Assembly: GCA_019119165.1 (NCBI GenBank)
Contig: DWXO01000047.1
Coordinates: 1 to 64,000 of the forward strand
Origin: Candidatus Flavonifractor intestinigallinarum
GTDB taxonomy: Bacteria; Bacillota; Clostridia; Oscillospirales; Oscillospiraceae
Reading direction: 5' to 3'
DNA length: 64,000 nt
Shown: one piece after another, positions 56,133-64,000 of the stretch
Layout: each line of letters begins with the position of its first letter
Position numbering within the stretch: position 1 is the stretch's first letter
Notes under the pieces: generated by a model
Seen by the model: only the letters and a program-made list of their open reading frames with translations
Databases searched by the model: none
Told to the model about the DNA's origin: nothing
Made by a program: the position numbers and the translations under genes

Positions 56133-57893
56133 TCAGCGAATCCGCAAGAGTTTCGCAATCTTATCACCCTTGGGCATCATTTCCAGGTCCTCCTTGGACA
56201 GCACCTTCAGCACCACGATGAGGATGACGTACACCACCACGCCGGCCAGGATGCCGCCGCCGGTGGCAATGGCGTTTTTGATGAAGGAGCCGGAGAAGTA
56301 CCGGGCCAGCAGGCCCTGGCAGCCCCAGGCCGCCGCCGCCATAAAGAGGGAGGCGATGAGGGGCTTGACAAAGACGGGGATGAGCCGGGGGGGCTGGGGC
56401 ACCAGGCGCTTGATGATGATGAGGTTGAGCACCGACACGATCACGAAGCAGGTCAGGGTGCCGATGGGGGCGCCGTAGATCATGAACTTGGGGTTGCCCA
56501 CCAGGGTGTAGCTGACGATGACCTTGGCCACGCCGCCGATCACCATGGTGATGATGGGCAGGTTGATGATGCCGTTGGCCTGGAGGATGGCGGAGGCCAC
56601 CACCTGGATGCACACGAAGAGGGAGGCGATACCCAGGATGGACAGCAGAGGTCCGGCAATGGTCTCATCCACGTTGCCGGCGGTGAGCAGCTGGATAATG
56701 GGGGTGCCCAGGGCGAACAGACCGAAGCCGCAGGGCAGGGCGATGAGGGCGGAGATGCGCATGGCGGACTCGGTGGTGCGGTGGGCGCCCAGGCTGTCCC
56801 GCCGGGCGATGCAGGCGGACACGGCGGGCACGATGCAGGCGGTAAAGGGAACCATGAGGTTGAAGGGCAGGTTGTAGATGCTCATGGTCTTGCCGTAGAT
56901 GCCGTACAGTCCCCGGGCGGAGTCCAGCACCGGGTTGAGCTGGGTGTCCGGATTGGTGAGCACCTCCGCCTGGAAGGCGGCCAGGTTCTCCTGGAAGATC
57001 TCCACCGCCTTGGGGAAGATGTCCAGCACGCTGTTGGAGATGCCGGTAAGGCCGTCCTGAATGGCGGTGAACACGGTTTGCAGCTGACTCTGCACCAGGT
57101 TGGTGTCGATGAGGTTGACGATGGACAGGGTGCAGGAGCTGAGGGTGATGGGCACCGCCAGCTTGAGCAGGTGGGAGAGGATGCTTCTGCTGCTGTCGGG
57201 CACGTCGCTGGAAGGGGTCCGATCCCGCCGGTTGGTGCGGATGTGGTTAAAGACCAGATAGCACACCGACAGAATGGAGCCGATGGACACGCCCAGCAGC
57301 GCGCCGGAGGCGGACAGCCGGTTTTTCAGGTCCTCGTCGGGGATGGCGGAGTTGAGGATGAGGAAGGCCAGGGCCAGGCCCAGGAACATCTTGGACAGGG
57401 CCTCAATGACCTGGGAGACGCCGGTGGGCACCATGTTCATGTGGCCCTGGGCGTAGCCCCGGAAGGCGGAGCAGATGCAGGTACACAGCACCGCCGGGGA
57501 CAGGGCCAGCACGGCAAAGACGGCCTTCTCGTTTTGCAGCACATACTTGGCCACAATGGGAGAGAACACCGACATACACACGAAGCTGAACAGGCCCATG
57601 AACAGGAACGCGAAGAAGGCCACCTGGAACACCCGGGACTTCTGATTCCGGCGGCCCAGGGTGTTGCACTCGCTCACCGTCTTGGACAGGGCCACGGGCA
57701 GGCCCGCGGTGGAGATGGTGAGGAAGAAGGTGTAAATGTTGTAGGCCGCGTTGAAGTCGCCGTAGGCCTCGTCGGACAGCAGGGCGGTCAGCGGGATCTT
57801 GTAGATGGCGCCGATGACCTTGACGATGATGGTGGTCATGGCCAGAATGGCCGCCGCGCCGTAGAAGGTATTTTTTTTCTGCTGGTTTGACAA
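56133..57893 (-). CDS. SpoVB-like polysaccharide biosynthesis/MOP flippase
   Basis: MATE/MOP-like 586 aa multi-TM; adjacent to mazG. Confidence 0.85.
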   Translation of the reverse strand: MSNQQKKNTFYGAAAILAMTTIIVKVIGAIYKIPLTALLSDEAYGDFNAAYNIYTFFLTISTAGLPVALSKTVSECNTLGRRNQKSRVFQVAFFAFLFMGLFSFVCMSVFSPIVAKYVLQNEKAVFAVLALSPAVLCTCICSAFRGYAQGHMNMVPTGVSQVIEALSKMFLGLALAFLILNSAIPDEDLKNRLSASGALLGVSIGSILSVCYLVFNHIRTNRRDRTPSSDVPDSSRSILSHLLKLAVPITLSSCTLSIVNLIDTNLVQSQLQTVFTAIQDGLTGISNSVLDIFPKAVEIFQENLAAFQAEVLTNPDTQLNPVLDSARGLYGIYGKTMSIYNLPFNLMVPFTACIVPAVSACIARRDSLGAHRTTESAMRISALIALPCGFGLFALGTPIIQLLTAGNVDETIAGPLLSILGIASLFVCIQVVASAILQANGIINLPIITMVIGGVAKVIVSYTLVGNPKFMIYGAPIGTLTCFVIVSVLNLIIIKRLVPQPPRLIPVFVKPLIASLFMAAAAWGCQGLLARYFSGSFIKNAIATGGGILAGVVVYVILIVVLKVLSKEDLEMMPKGDKIAKLLRIR

Positions 57894-57905
57894 CGGTAAT
57901 CCCCC

Positions 57906-59207
57906 TTAGTTGTTCTGGAACAGCAGAGGCAGGGCGTAGTCCGCCACTTCCCGTCGTACCCGCTCCAGGTCGATGGTCAAAAAGTCCCCATCCTTGTATA
58001 TGACCTTGCCCCGGGCCATATTCATGCACACGTCGGAGCCGTGGGCGGCGTAGGCCAGGTTGGAGATCACGCTGTGGCAGGGGGTCAGGTTCAGGTGGGA
58101 GAAGTCCACCAGGATCAGGTCGGCCTCATAACCGGCCTCAATGACGCCGGTCTTGCGGCCCAGAGCCACGCCGCCGTCTCGGGTGGCCATCTTCAGGGCG
58201 TCCAGGGGCAGCAGGGCCAGGGGATCGCAGTTAGCCCCGTTGTGGAGGATGGCGGCAAACTTCAGGTCGCTGAAGAAGTCGGTGCAGTTGTTGGAGGACA
58301 CGCCGTCGGTGCCCAGGCACACGTTGACCCCCGCCTGCTTCATGGCGGGCACCGGGGCAATGCCGCTGCCCAGCTTCAGGTTGGAGATGGGGTTGTGGAT
58401 GGAGGAGATCCCCTTCTCGGCCATGATGGCCCAGTCCTCAGGGATGGTCCAGACACAGTGGGCGGCAATGGCCCGGCCGTCCCACACGCCGTACTCGTCC
58501 AGGGTCTGGATGGGGGTCTTGCCGTGGCGGGCCAGGCAGGCCTCATGCTCCGCCTTTGTCTCGGAGATGTGGACGTGCATCCCCAGGCCGTGGTCCCGGG
58601 CGTAGTCGGCCATCCACTGCCACAGCTCCTTCCGGGAGGTGTACTCCCCGTGGATGGAGGCGTCGATGCGGATCTGGCCGTCGTTGTAGTTGTGCCACTT
58701 TTCGGTCAGCTCCCGCTGGGCCACGCAGTCGCCGTGGGTGGCGGGGTCGAAGGTGTCCCCGAAGAGCACGCCGCCACAGCACAGGTTGGCGCTGATCCCG
58801 GCGGAGGCCACCTCCTGGGCGATGATGTCGGTGTGCATATACATATCCGCGATGGTGGTGACGCCGGAGGCGATCATCTCCGCCAGACCCAGGGCGGTGC
58901 AGGACCGGACGGCCCGGTCGTCCCAGCGGGCCTCCACCGGGAAGATGTAGTTGTTCAGCCAGTCCTGGAGGTTGTTGCCGTCGCCGTAGCCCCGCATGGC
59001 GGTCATGGGCACATGGGTGTGGGCGTTGACAAAGCCGGGCATGAGCACGTTGCCCTTGCCGTCGATCTCCTGGTCAAAGGTTCCCTGGGGGCGGACGGCG
59101 CCCACGGAGACGATCTTGGTGCCCTCCACCGCCACATAGGCGCCGGGCAGGACGGTGCCCGCCTGGTCCATCAGCACGGCGGTGCAGTTGTGAATGAGAA
59201 TGGACAT
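57906..59207 (-). CDS. mtaD: Amidohydrolase, probable 5-methylthioadenosine/S-adenosylhomocysteine deaminase
   Basis: MPGFVNAHTHVPMTAMRGYGDGNNLQDWL; HVHISETKAEHE; HCVW; GTDGVSSNNCTDFF. Confidence 0.85.
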   Translation of the reverse strand: MSILIHNCTAVLMDQAGTVLPGAYVAVEGTKIVSVGAVRPQGTFDQEIDGKGNVLMPGFVNAHTHVPMTAMRGYGDGNNLQDWLNNYIFPVEARWDDRAVRSCTALGLAEMIASGVTTIADMYMHTDIIAQEVASAGISANLCCGGVLFGDTFDPATHGDCVAQRELTEKWHNYNDGQIRIDASIHGEYTSRKELWQWMADYARDHGLGMHVHISETKAEHEACLARHGKTPIQTLDEYGVWDGRAIAAHCVWTIPEDWAIMAEKGISSIHNPISNLKLGSGIAPVPAMKQAGVNVCLGTDGVSSNNCTDFFSDLKFAAILHNGANCDPLALLPLDALKMATRDGGVALGRKTGVIEAGYEADLILVDFSHLNLTPCHSVISNLAYAAHGSDVCMNMARGKVIYKDGDFLTIDLERVRREVADYALPLLFQNN

Positions 59208-59239
59208 AGTTTTGTCTCCTTTGGTTGAAATAGACAAGA

Positions 59240-59287
59240 CCTTCCCCCCTGAGGGGGGAAGGTGGCCTGAAGGGCCGGATGAGGGGG
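59240..59287 (+). repeat. Family A repeat unit
   Basis: CCTTCCCCCCTGAGGGGGGAAGGTGGCCTGAAGGGCCGGATGAGGGGG. Confidence 0.9.
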
Positions 59288-59303
59288 CGTGCGTCACGGG
59301 AAT

Positions 59304-59356
59304 CCCCCTCATCAGTCAGCCTGCGGCTGCCAGCTTCCCCCCAGAGGGGAGAAGCT
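59304..59356 (-). repeat. Family B repeat unit
   Basis: CCCCCTCATCAGTCAGCCTGCGGCTGCCAGCTTCCCCCCAGAGGGGAGAAGCT. Confidence 0.9.
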
Positions 59357-59361
59357 TCGTC

Positions 59362-60189
59362 TTACCCGATCTGCTTCAGGCAGGAGAGCACCAGCCGGGA
59401 GAACTTGTCCTTGCAGGCCTCAGCGGCCTCCAGCACCTCCTCCTCGGAGAGGGGCTGATCCAGAATCCCGGCGGCCATGTTGGACAGGAGGGTGAAGCCC
59501 AGCACCTGCATCCCGCAGTGGCCGGCCACAATGACCTCGGGGGCGGTGGACATACCCACCGCGTCGGCCCCGGCCATGCGGGCGAAGCGCACCTCGGCGG
59601 GGGTCTCGTACTGGGGACCGGGGAAGTACATATACACGCCTTCCTTCAGCTCGATGCCCAGCTCCCCGGCGGCCTTCCGGGCCACATCCTGGAGGGCGGG
59701 GGTGTACAGGTGGGAGGCGTCGGGGAAGCGCACGCCGAACTCGGGCAGGTTCTCGCCCCGCAGGGGGGACTCCATGAAGATCTTGATCTGGTCGGTAATG
59801 AGCATCAGGTCGCCCGCCTTCCAGCTGGTGTTGACGCAGCCGGCGGCGTTGGTGACGATGAGGGTGTCGCAGCCCAGCAGCTTGAGCACCCGGACGGCGT
59901 AAGCCACCTCCTCGTAGGAGTAGCCCTCATAGTGGTGCATCCGGCCCTGCATGACGGCTACGCTCTGGCCCTCCAGGGTGCCGAACACCAGGCGGCCCTT
60001 GTGGCCGGGAGCGGTGGAGGCCTTGAAGTGGGGGATCTCCCCGTAGGGCACGGCAATGGCGTTCTCCACGATATCCCCCATGTAGCCCAGGCCGGAGCCC
60101 AGGATCATGGCCACCTTGGGGGCAAAGGTACCGATCTTGCTGCGGATGTAGTCGGCGCTCTCCTGATACTGCGCAAAGGTATAGTTCAT
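59362..60189 (-). CDS. punA: Purine nucleoside phosphorylase
   Basis: VAMILGSGLGYMGDIVE; QGRMHHYEGYS; TNAAGCVN; GPQYETPAEVR. Confidence 0.94.
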   Translation of the reverse strand: MNYTFAQYQESADYIRSKIGTFAPKVAMILGSGLGYMGDIVENAIAVPYGEIPHFKASTAPGHKGRLVFGTLEGQSVAVMQGRMHHYEGYSYEEVAYAVRVLKLLGCDTLIVTNAAGCVNTSWKAGDLMLITDQIKIFMESPLRGENLPEFGVRFPDASHLYTPALQDVARKAAGELGIELKEGVYMYFPGPQYETPAEVRFARMAGADAVGMSTAPEVIVAGHCGMQVLGFTLLSNMAAGILDQPLSEEEVLEAAEACKDKFSRLVLSCLKQIG

Positions 60190-60306
60190 AAATGATCCTC
60201 CTTAACAGCGGATGAAAGTAAAAGTTTTCGGTCCTATGAAAGGTTAATCTATGTAATTATACACCTTGTAATAGCAAAAAGCAACGAGGATTGCAGGCCG
60301 GAAAGG

Positions 60307-60361
60307 GGAACAGAAGTTCCAGAACTCCCCTCTTGACTGGTACGTTTGTTCGATATATAAT
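60307..60361 (+). promoter_or_regulatory. Promoter with LexA/SOS-box-like sequences
   Basis: TTGACT (60333)-N17-TATAAT (60356); CGAACAAACGTACC (rc of 60339..60352) in spacer; GGAACAGAAGTTCC at 60307..60320. Confidence 0.7.
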
Positions 60362-60382
60362 GGGGCCAAAGGGGGGAGTACG

Positions 60383-61633
60383 GTGGAGCTGATGGACAAG
60401 CTGACCATTTTGGCGGACGCGGCCAAATATGACGCAGCCTGCACCTCCAGCGGGGTGGACCGGCGGGGAGGCAAGGGCATGGGCAGCACCATGGCCGCCG
60501 GGTGCTGCCACTCCTTCTCCGCCGACGGGCGGTGTATTTCACTTTTAAAAGTGCTGTATACCAACCGCTGTATCTACGACTGCGCCTACTGTGTCAACCG
60601 CCGGTCCAACGACCTGCCCCGGGCGGCCTTCACCCCAAGGGAGCTGGCGGAGCTGACCATGGCCTTCTACCGGCGCAACTATATCGAGGGCCTGTTCCTG
60701 TCCTCGGCGGTGTGGGTCAGCCCCGACCGTACCACCGAGGAGATGATATCCGCCCTCACCCTCCTGCGGCAGGAGTACGGCTTTCACGGCTATATCCACG
60801 CCAAGGCCATCCCCGGGGCCGACCCGCTCCTCACCCAGCGGCTGGGCCAGCTGGCCGACCGGCTATCCGTCAACATTGAGCTGCCCAGCGAGGACAGCCT
60901 CCATAAATTGTGCCCGGACAAGGAGAAAAAGGCCATTCTGGCCCCCATGGCCCAGATCCGGGACGGCATCACCCAGGCCAAGGGGGAGCTGGTGAGGTAC
61001 AGGCACGCCCCCCGCTTTGCCCCGGCGGGCCAGTCCACCCAGATGATCATTGGGGCCACCCCCGAGAGCGACAAGCACATTTTGACCCTGACCCAGGCTT
61101 TATATGACCAGTATAAGCTGAAACGGGTGTTTTTCTCCGCCTATATGCCGGTGTCCGACAGTTCCCTCCTCCCTGCCCGGCGGGACTTCAAGCCGCCCCT
61201 GCTGCGGGAGCACCGGCTGTACCAAGCCGACTGGCTGCTGCGGTTCTACCACTTCCGGGCGGAGGAGCTGCTGGACGAGGCCCACCCCAATTTCGACACC
61301 CGGGTGGACCCCAAGTGTGCCTGGGCCCTGGGGCACATGGAGCAGTTTCCGGTGGAGGTGAACCGGGCCGACTATGAGACTCTCCTGCGGGTGCCCGGCA
61401 TCGGGGTGGTGTCCGCCAAACGGATTTTAACCGCCCGGCGGGTGGGGCCCCTCACCTTCTCGGGCCTGAAAACCCTGGGGGTGGTGCTAAAACGGGCCCA
61501 GTATTTTATCACCTGCTCGGGGAAAATGCTGGAGGGGCTGAGGGTGAACCCCGACGGGGTGCTCCGCCATCTGGTGGCCCTGGAAAGGCCCGCCCTGGCG
61601 GGCCATGAGCCGGAACAGCTGTCATTGTTCTGA
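60383..61633 (+). CDS. Putative DNA modification/repair radical SAM protein
   Basis: YTNRCIYDCAYCVNR (CX3CX2C); C-terminal HhH LLRVPGIGVVSAKRILTARR. Confidence 0.88.
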   Translation: MELMDKLTILADAAKYDAACTSSGVDRRGGKGMGSTMAAGCCHSFSADGRCISLLKVLYTNRCIYDCAYCVNRRSNDLPRAAFTPRELAELTMAFYRRNYIEGLFLSSAVWVSPDRTTEEMISALTLLRQEYGFHGYIHAKAIPGADPLLTQRLGQLADRLSVNIELPSEDSLHKLCPDKEKKAILAPMAQIRDGITQAKGELVRYRHAPRFAPAGQSTQMIIGATPESDKHILTLTQALYDQYKLKRVFFSAYMPVSDSSLLPARRDFKPPLLREHRLYQADWLLRFYHFRAEELLDEAHPNFDTRVDPKCAWALGHMEQFPVEVNRADYETLLRVPGIGVVSAKRILTARRVGPLTFSGLKTLGVVLKRAQYFITCSGKMLEGLRVNPDGVLRHLVALERPALAGHEPEQLSLF

Positions 61634-61634
61634 G

Positions 61635-61657
61635 GGGCGGCCTTTATGGCCGCCCGT
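61635..61657 (+). repeat. Family D-like hairpin directly after stop codon
   Basis: GGGGCGGCCTTTATGGCCGCCC. Confidence 0.5.
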
Positions 61658-61689
61658 CTCCCCCATCCGCACCGTGAAAGGAGGTCCCC

Positions 61690-62472
61690 ATGGACTGGCC
61701 CAGATTTGCCTACGAATACGACGGCAGCTTTGCCGGATTTCTCACCTGCGTGTTTGAAGCCTACGCCCACAAGGAGGAGCCCGCCTGCTTCCTCACCCAC
61801 GGGGACGGCCGGATGACCCTGTGGCCGGAGCGGGCGGTGGACACCGACCACCAGAAGGCCCGGCGGGTGTACCGCTCCCTGGAGCGGAGCATGGGCGCCC
61901 AGGGCAAGCGGCTGGTGACCTACGGCTTTCTCACCTGCCTGGAGGAGCGGGAGCTAATCCTGTGGGACTTTCTCCGGCTGGGCTACGAGCGGGGGCCGTC
62001 GGTGGTGCGGGACCTGACAAACCCCCGGGTGGCCGCGCTGGGCAAGGCGGTGGGGCACCTGACAAACGAGGCCCACCTGCTCAAGGGCTTCACCCGCTTT
62101 TCCGATCAGGACGGGGTGCTGGCCGGGGAGATTCAGCCCCAAAACCGGGTGCTCCCCCTGCTGCGGCCCCACTTTGCCGCCCGCTACCCCGGGGAGACCC
62201 TGGTGCTCTACGACCGCACCCACCGGGAGGCCCTGTTCTGCCAGAAGGGAAAGTGGGCCATCGTGCCCCTGGACCGGTTCCACCTGGCCCCGCCCGGGGC
62301 GGGGGAGCTGGATTGGCGGGCCCTGTGGCGGCAGTTTTACGATACCATTGCCATTGAGGGCCGCTATAACCCCAAATGCCGTATGACCCATATGCCCAAG
62401 CGCTACTGGGGCACCATGACCGAATTTCAGCGGGAGGCTCCATCCCCCTCCGGCGCTATGGAACAAATTTGA
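61690..62472 (+). CDS. DUF4130-type DNA-metabolism protein, partner of the radical SAM gene
   Basis: YEYDGSFAGFLTCVFEAY...RRVYRSLERSM...NPKCRMTHMPKRYWGTMTEF. Confidence 0.88.
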   Translation: MDWPRFAYEYDGSFAGFLTCVFEAYAHKEEPACFLTHGDGRMTLWPERAVDTDHQKARRVYRSLERSMGAQGKRLVTYGFLTCLEERELILWDFLRLGYERGPSVVRDLTNPRVAALGKAVGHLTNEAHLLKGFTRFSDQDGVLAGEIQPQNRVLPLLRPHFAARYPGETLVLYDRTHREALFCQKGKWAIVPLDRFHLAPPGAGELDWRALWRQFYDTIAIEGRYNPKCRMTHMPKRYWGTMTEFQREAPSPSGAMEQI

Positions 62473-62473
62473 A

Positions 62474-62509
62474 GGACGCGCTGCAAAATTGCGGCGCGTC
62501 CCCCTTTTT
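62474..62509 (+). terminator. Terminator
   Basis: GGACGCGCTGCAAAATTGCGGCGCGTCC + T-run. Confidence 0.8.
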
Positions 62510-62728
62510 CCCGGGAAAAGAGGGGGGAAAGGATTCTTCCGGAGACGAATTTTCTTGACAGAAGGCCCGTACAGCCTTAAAATAGTTTCGGTGCATTTTT
62601 TGAAGGGCAAGGGGTACGCTCTTCAAATTTTTGTGCGGGTCGGACAAATCCGTGCCCGCCGCCCACATGGGAATTGAACAAAACGATCGAAACAAAAATC
62701 CAAACAGATGGAGGTGTGAACCCGGCTC

Positions 62729-64000
62729 ATGTTGCAAATTATATTAGCAGCCGTGATTGCGTTTGTGGTGGCGGCTGTGGTGTTTTTTGCCCTTGGCATC
62801 CAGTACCGCCGCCGCGTGGCGGAGAAGGAGATCTCCAGCGCGGAGGAGGAGGCCAAGCGCATTATCAACGAGTCCATCAAGAGCGCCGAGAGCAAGAAGC
62901 GCGAGGCCCTGGTGGAGGCCAAGGAGGAGATCCTCCAGGCCCGCAACGAGTACGAACGAGAAGTGAAAGAGCGCCGGGCCGACCTGCAGAAGCAGGAGCG
63001 GCGCTTGCAGCAGAAGGAAGAGAACCTGGACCGCAAGACCGAGAACATGGAGAAGAAGGAGGACACCCTGCAGCGCAAGCTGGCCGAGCTGGAAGAGGCC
63101 CGGGAAGAGGTGGCCACCGTCAAAAAGACCCAGATGGAGGTGCTGGAGCGGATCTCCGGCTTTACCGCTGAGGAGGCCAAGGACTACCTGATCAACCAGC
63201 TGGCTGAGGAAGTGACCCACGAGTCGGCCATGAAGGTGCGGGAGATCGAGGCCCAGTTCAAGGAGGAGGCAGACCAGAAGGCCAAGGAGATCCTGTCCCT
63301 GGCCATCCAGCGCTGCGCCGCGGACCATGTGGCGGAAGCCACCGTCTCTGTGGTACCCCTGCCCAACGATGAGATGAAGGGCCGCATCATCGGCCGCGAG
63401 GGCCGCAACATCCGCACCCTGGAGACCCTGACCGGGGTGGACCTGAACATTGACGACACCCCCGAGGTGATCACCGTCTCCTGCTTCGACCCCGTCCGCC
63501 GGGAGATCGCCCGGCTGGCTCTGGAGAAGCTGATCCAGGACGGCCGCATCCACCCCACCCGCATCGAGGAGATGGTGGAGAAGGCCAAGCGGGAGGTGGA
63601 CGCCACCATCAAGGCCGAGGGCGAGCGCGCCGTGTTCGAGACCAACGTCCACGGCCTGCACCCCGAGCTGATCAAGCTGCTGGGCCGGATGCGCTACCGC
63701 ACCAGCTACGGCCAGAACGTTTTGAACCACTCCATCGAGGTGTGCCATCTGGCCGGTCTGCTGGCCGCCGAGATCGGCGCCGACGTCACCGAGGCCAAGC
63801 GGGCCGGTCTGCTCCACGACCTTGGCAAGGCCATCGACCATGAGGTGGAGGGCTCCCACGTCCAGATCGGCGTGGAGCTGGCCCGGAAGTACCGGGAGAG
63901 CGAGAACGTGATTCACGCCATCCAGGCCCACCACAACGATGTGGAGCCCCAGACGGTGGTGGCCTGCCTGGTCCAGGCGGCCGACGCTATCTCCGCCGCC
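62729..64000 (+). CDS. rny: Ribonuclease Y (truncated by the window end)
   Basis: [25 protein letters not shown], coiled coil, [45 protein letters not shown]. Confidence 0.96.
   Translation, partial: MLQIILAAVIAFVVAAVVFFALGIQYRRRVAEKEISSAEEEAKRIINESIKSAESKKREALVEAKEEILQARNEYEREVKERRADLQKQERRLQQKEENLDRKTENMEKKEDTLQRKLAELEEAREEVATVKKTQMEVLERISGFTAEEAKDYLINQLAEEVTHESAMKVREIEAQFKEEADQKAKEILSLAIQRCAADHVAEATVSVVPLPNDEMKGRIIGREGRNIRTLETLTGVDLNIDDTPEVITVSCFDPVRREIARLALEKLIQDGRIHPTRIEEMVEKAKREVDATIKAEGERAVFETNVHGLHPELIKLLGRMRYRTSYGQNVLNHSIEVCHLAGLLAAEIGADVTEAKRAGLLHDLGKAIDHEVEGSHVQIGVELARKYRESENVIHAIQAHHNDVEPQTVVACLVQAADAISAA

Overview
The window is a GC-rich Clostridia/Oscillospiraceae-like chromosomal segment spanning the replication origin. 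The core is a dnaA-dnaN-[4HBT]-S4(yaaA-like)-recF-remB-like-gyrB-gyrA block on the - strand, opposite rpmH-rnpA-yidD-yidC-jag on the + strand, with a DnaA-box-rich dnaA/dnaN intergenic region (putative oriC). Around it lie a tryptophanase/Trp-transporter locus, a head-on oriented ricT-holB-darA-decarboxylase-mnmA-mnmG-dagK block, AzlCD, an M16 peptidase preceded by an unannotated 27-aa membrane sORF, an ECF sigma/anti-sigma pair, and a sigma54-controlled CoA-thioester catabolic island (NtrC/NtrB-type two-component system, two DASS-type permeases, an acyl-CoA dehydrogenase-like protein, two enoyl-CoA hydratases, thiolase, HADH and two class III CoA-transferases). Further right are an orphan EIIC protein with a perfect palindromic operator, spoVB-mazG-hup-rqcP, mtaD-punA, a radical SAM/DUF4130 pair whose promoter contains SOS-box-like sequences, and rny (truncated by the window end). 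The most unusual layer is intergenic. At least three families of structured repeats are interspersed, one of them BIME-like. A DUF559 (Vsr-like nuclease) gene is embedded in a cluster of the BIME-like units and reads through one of them, in frame, into rnhA. No tRNA, rRNA, CRISPR array or prophage was seen. All family assignments come from reading motifs and gene order; no database search was run.
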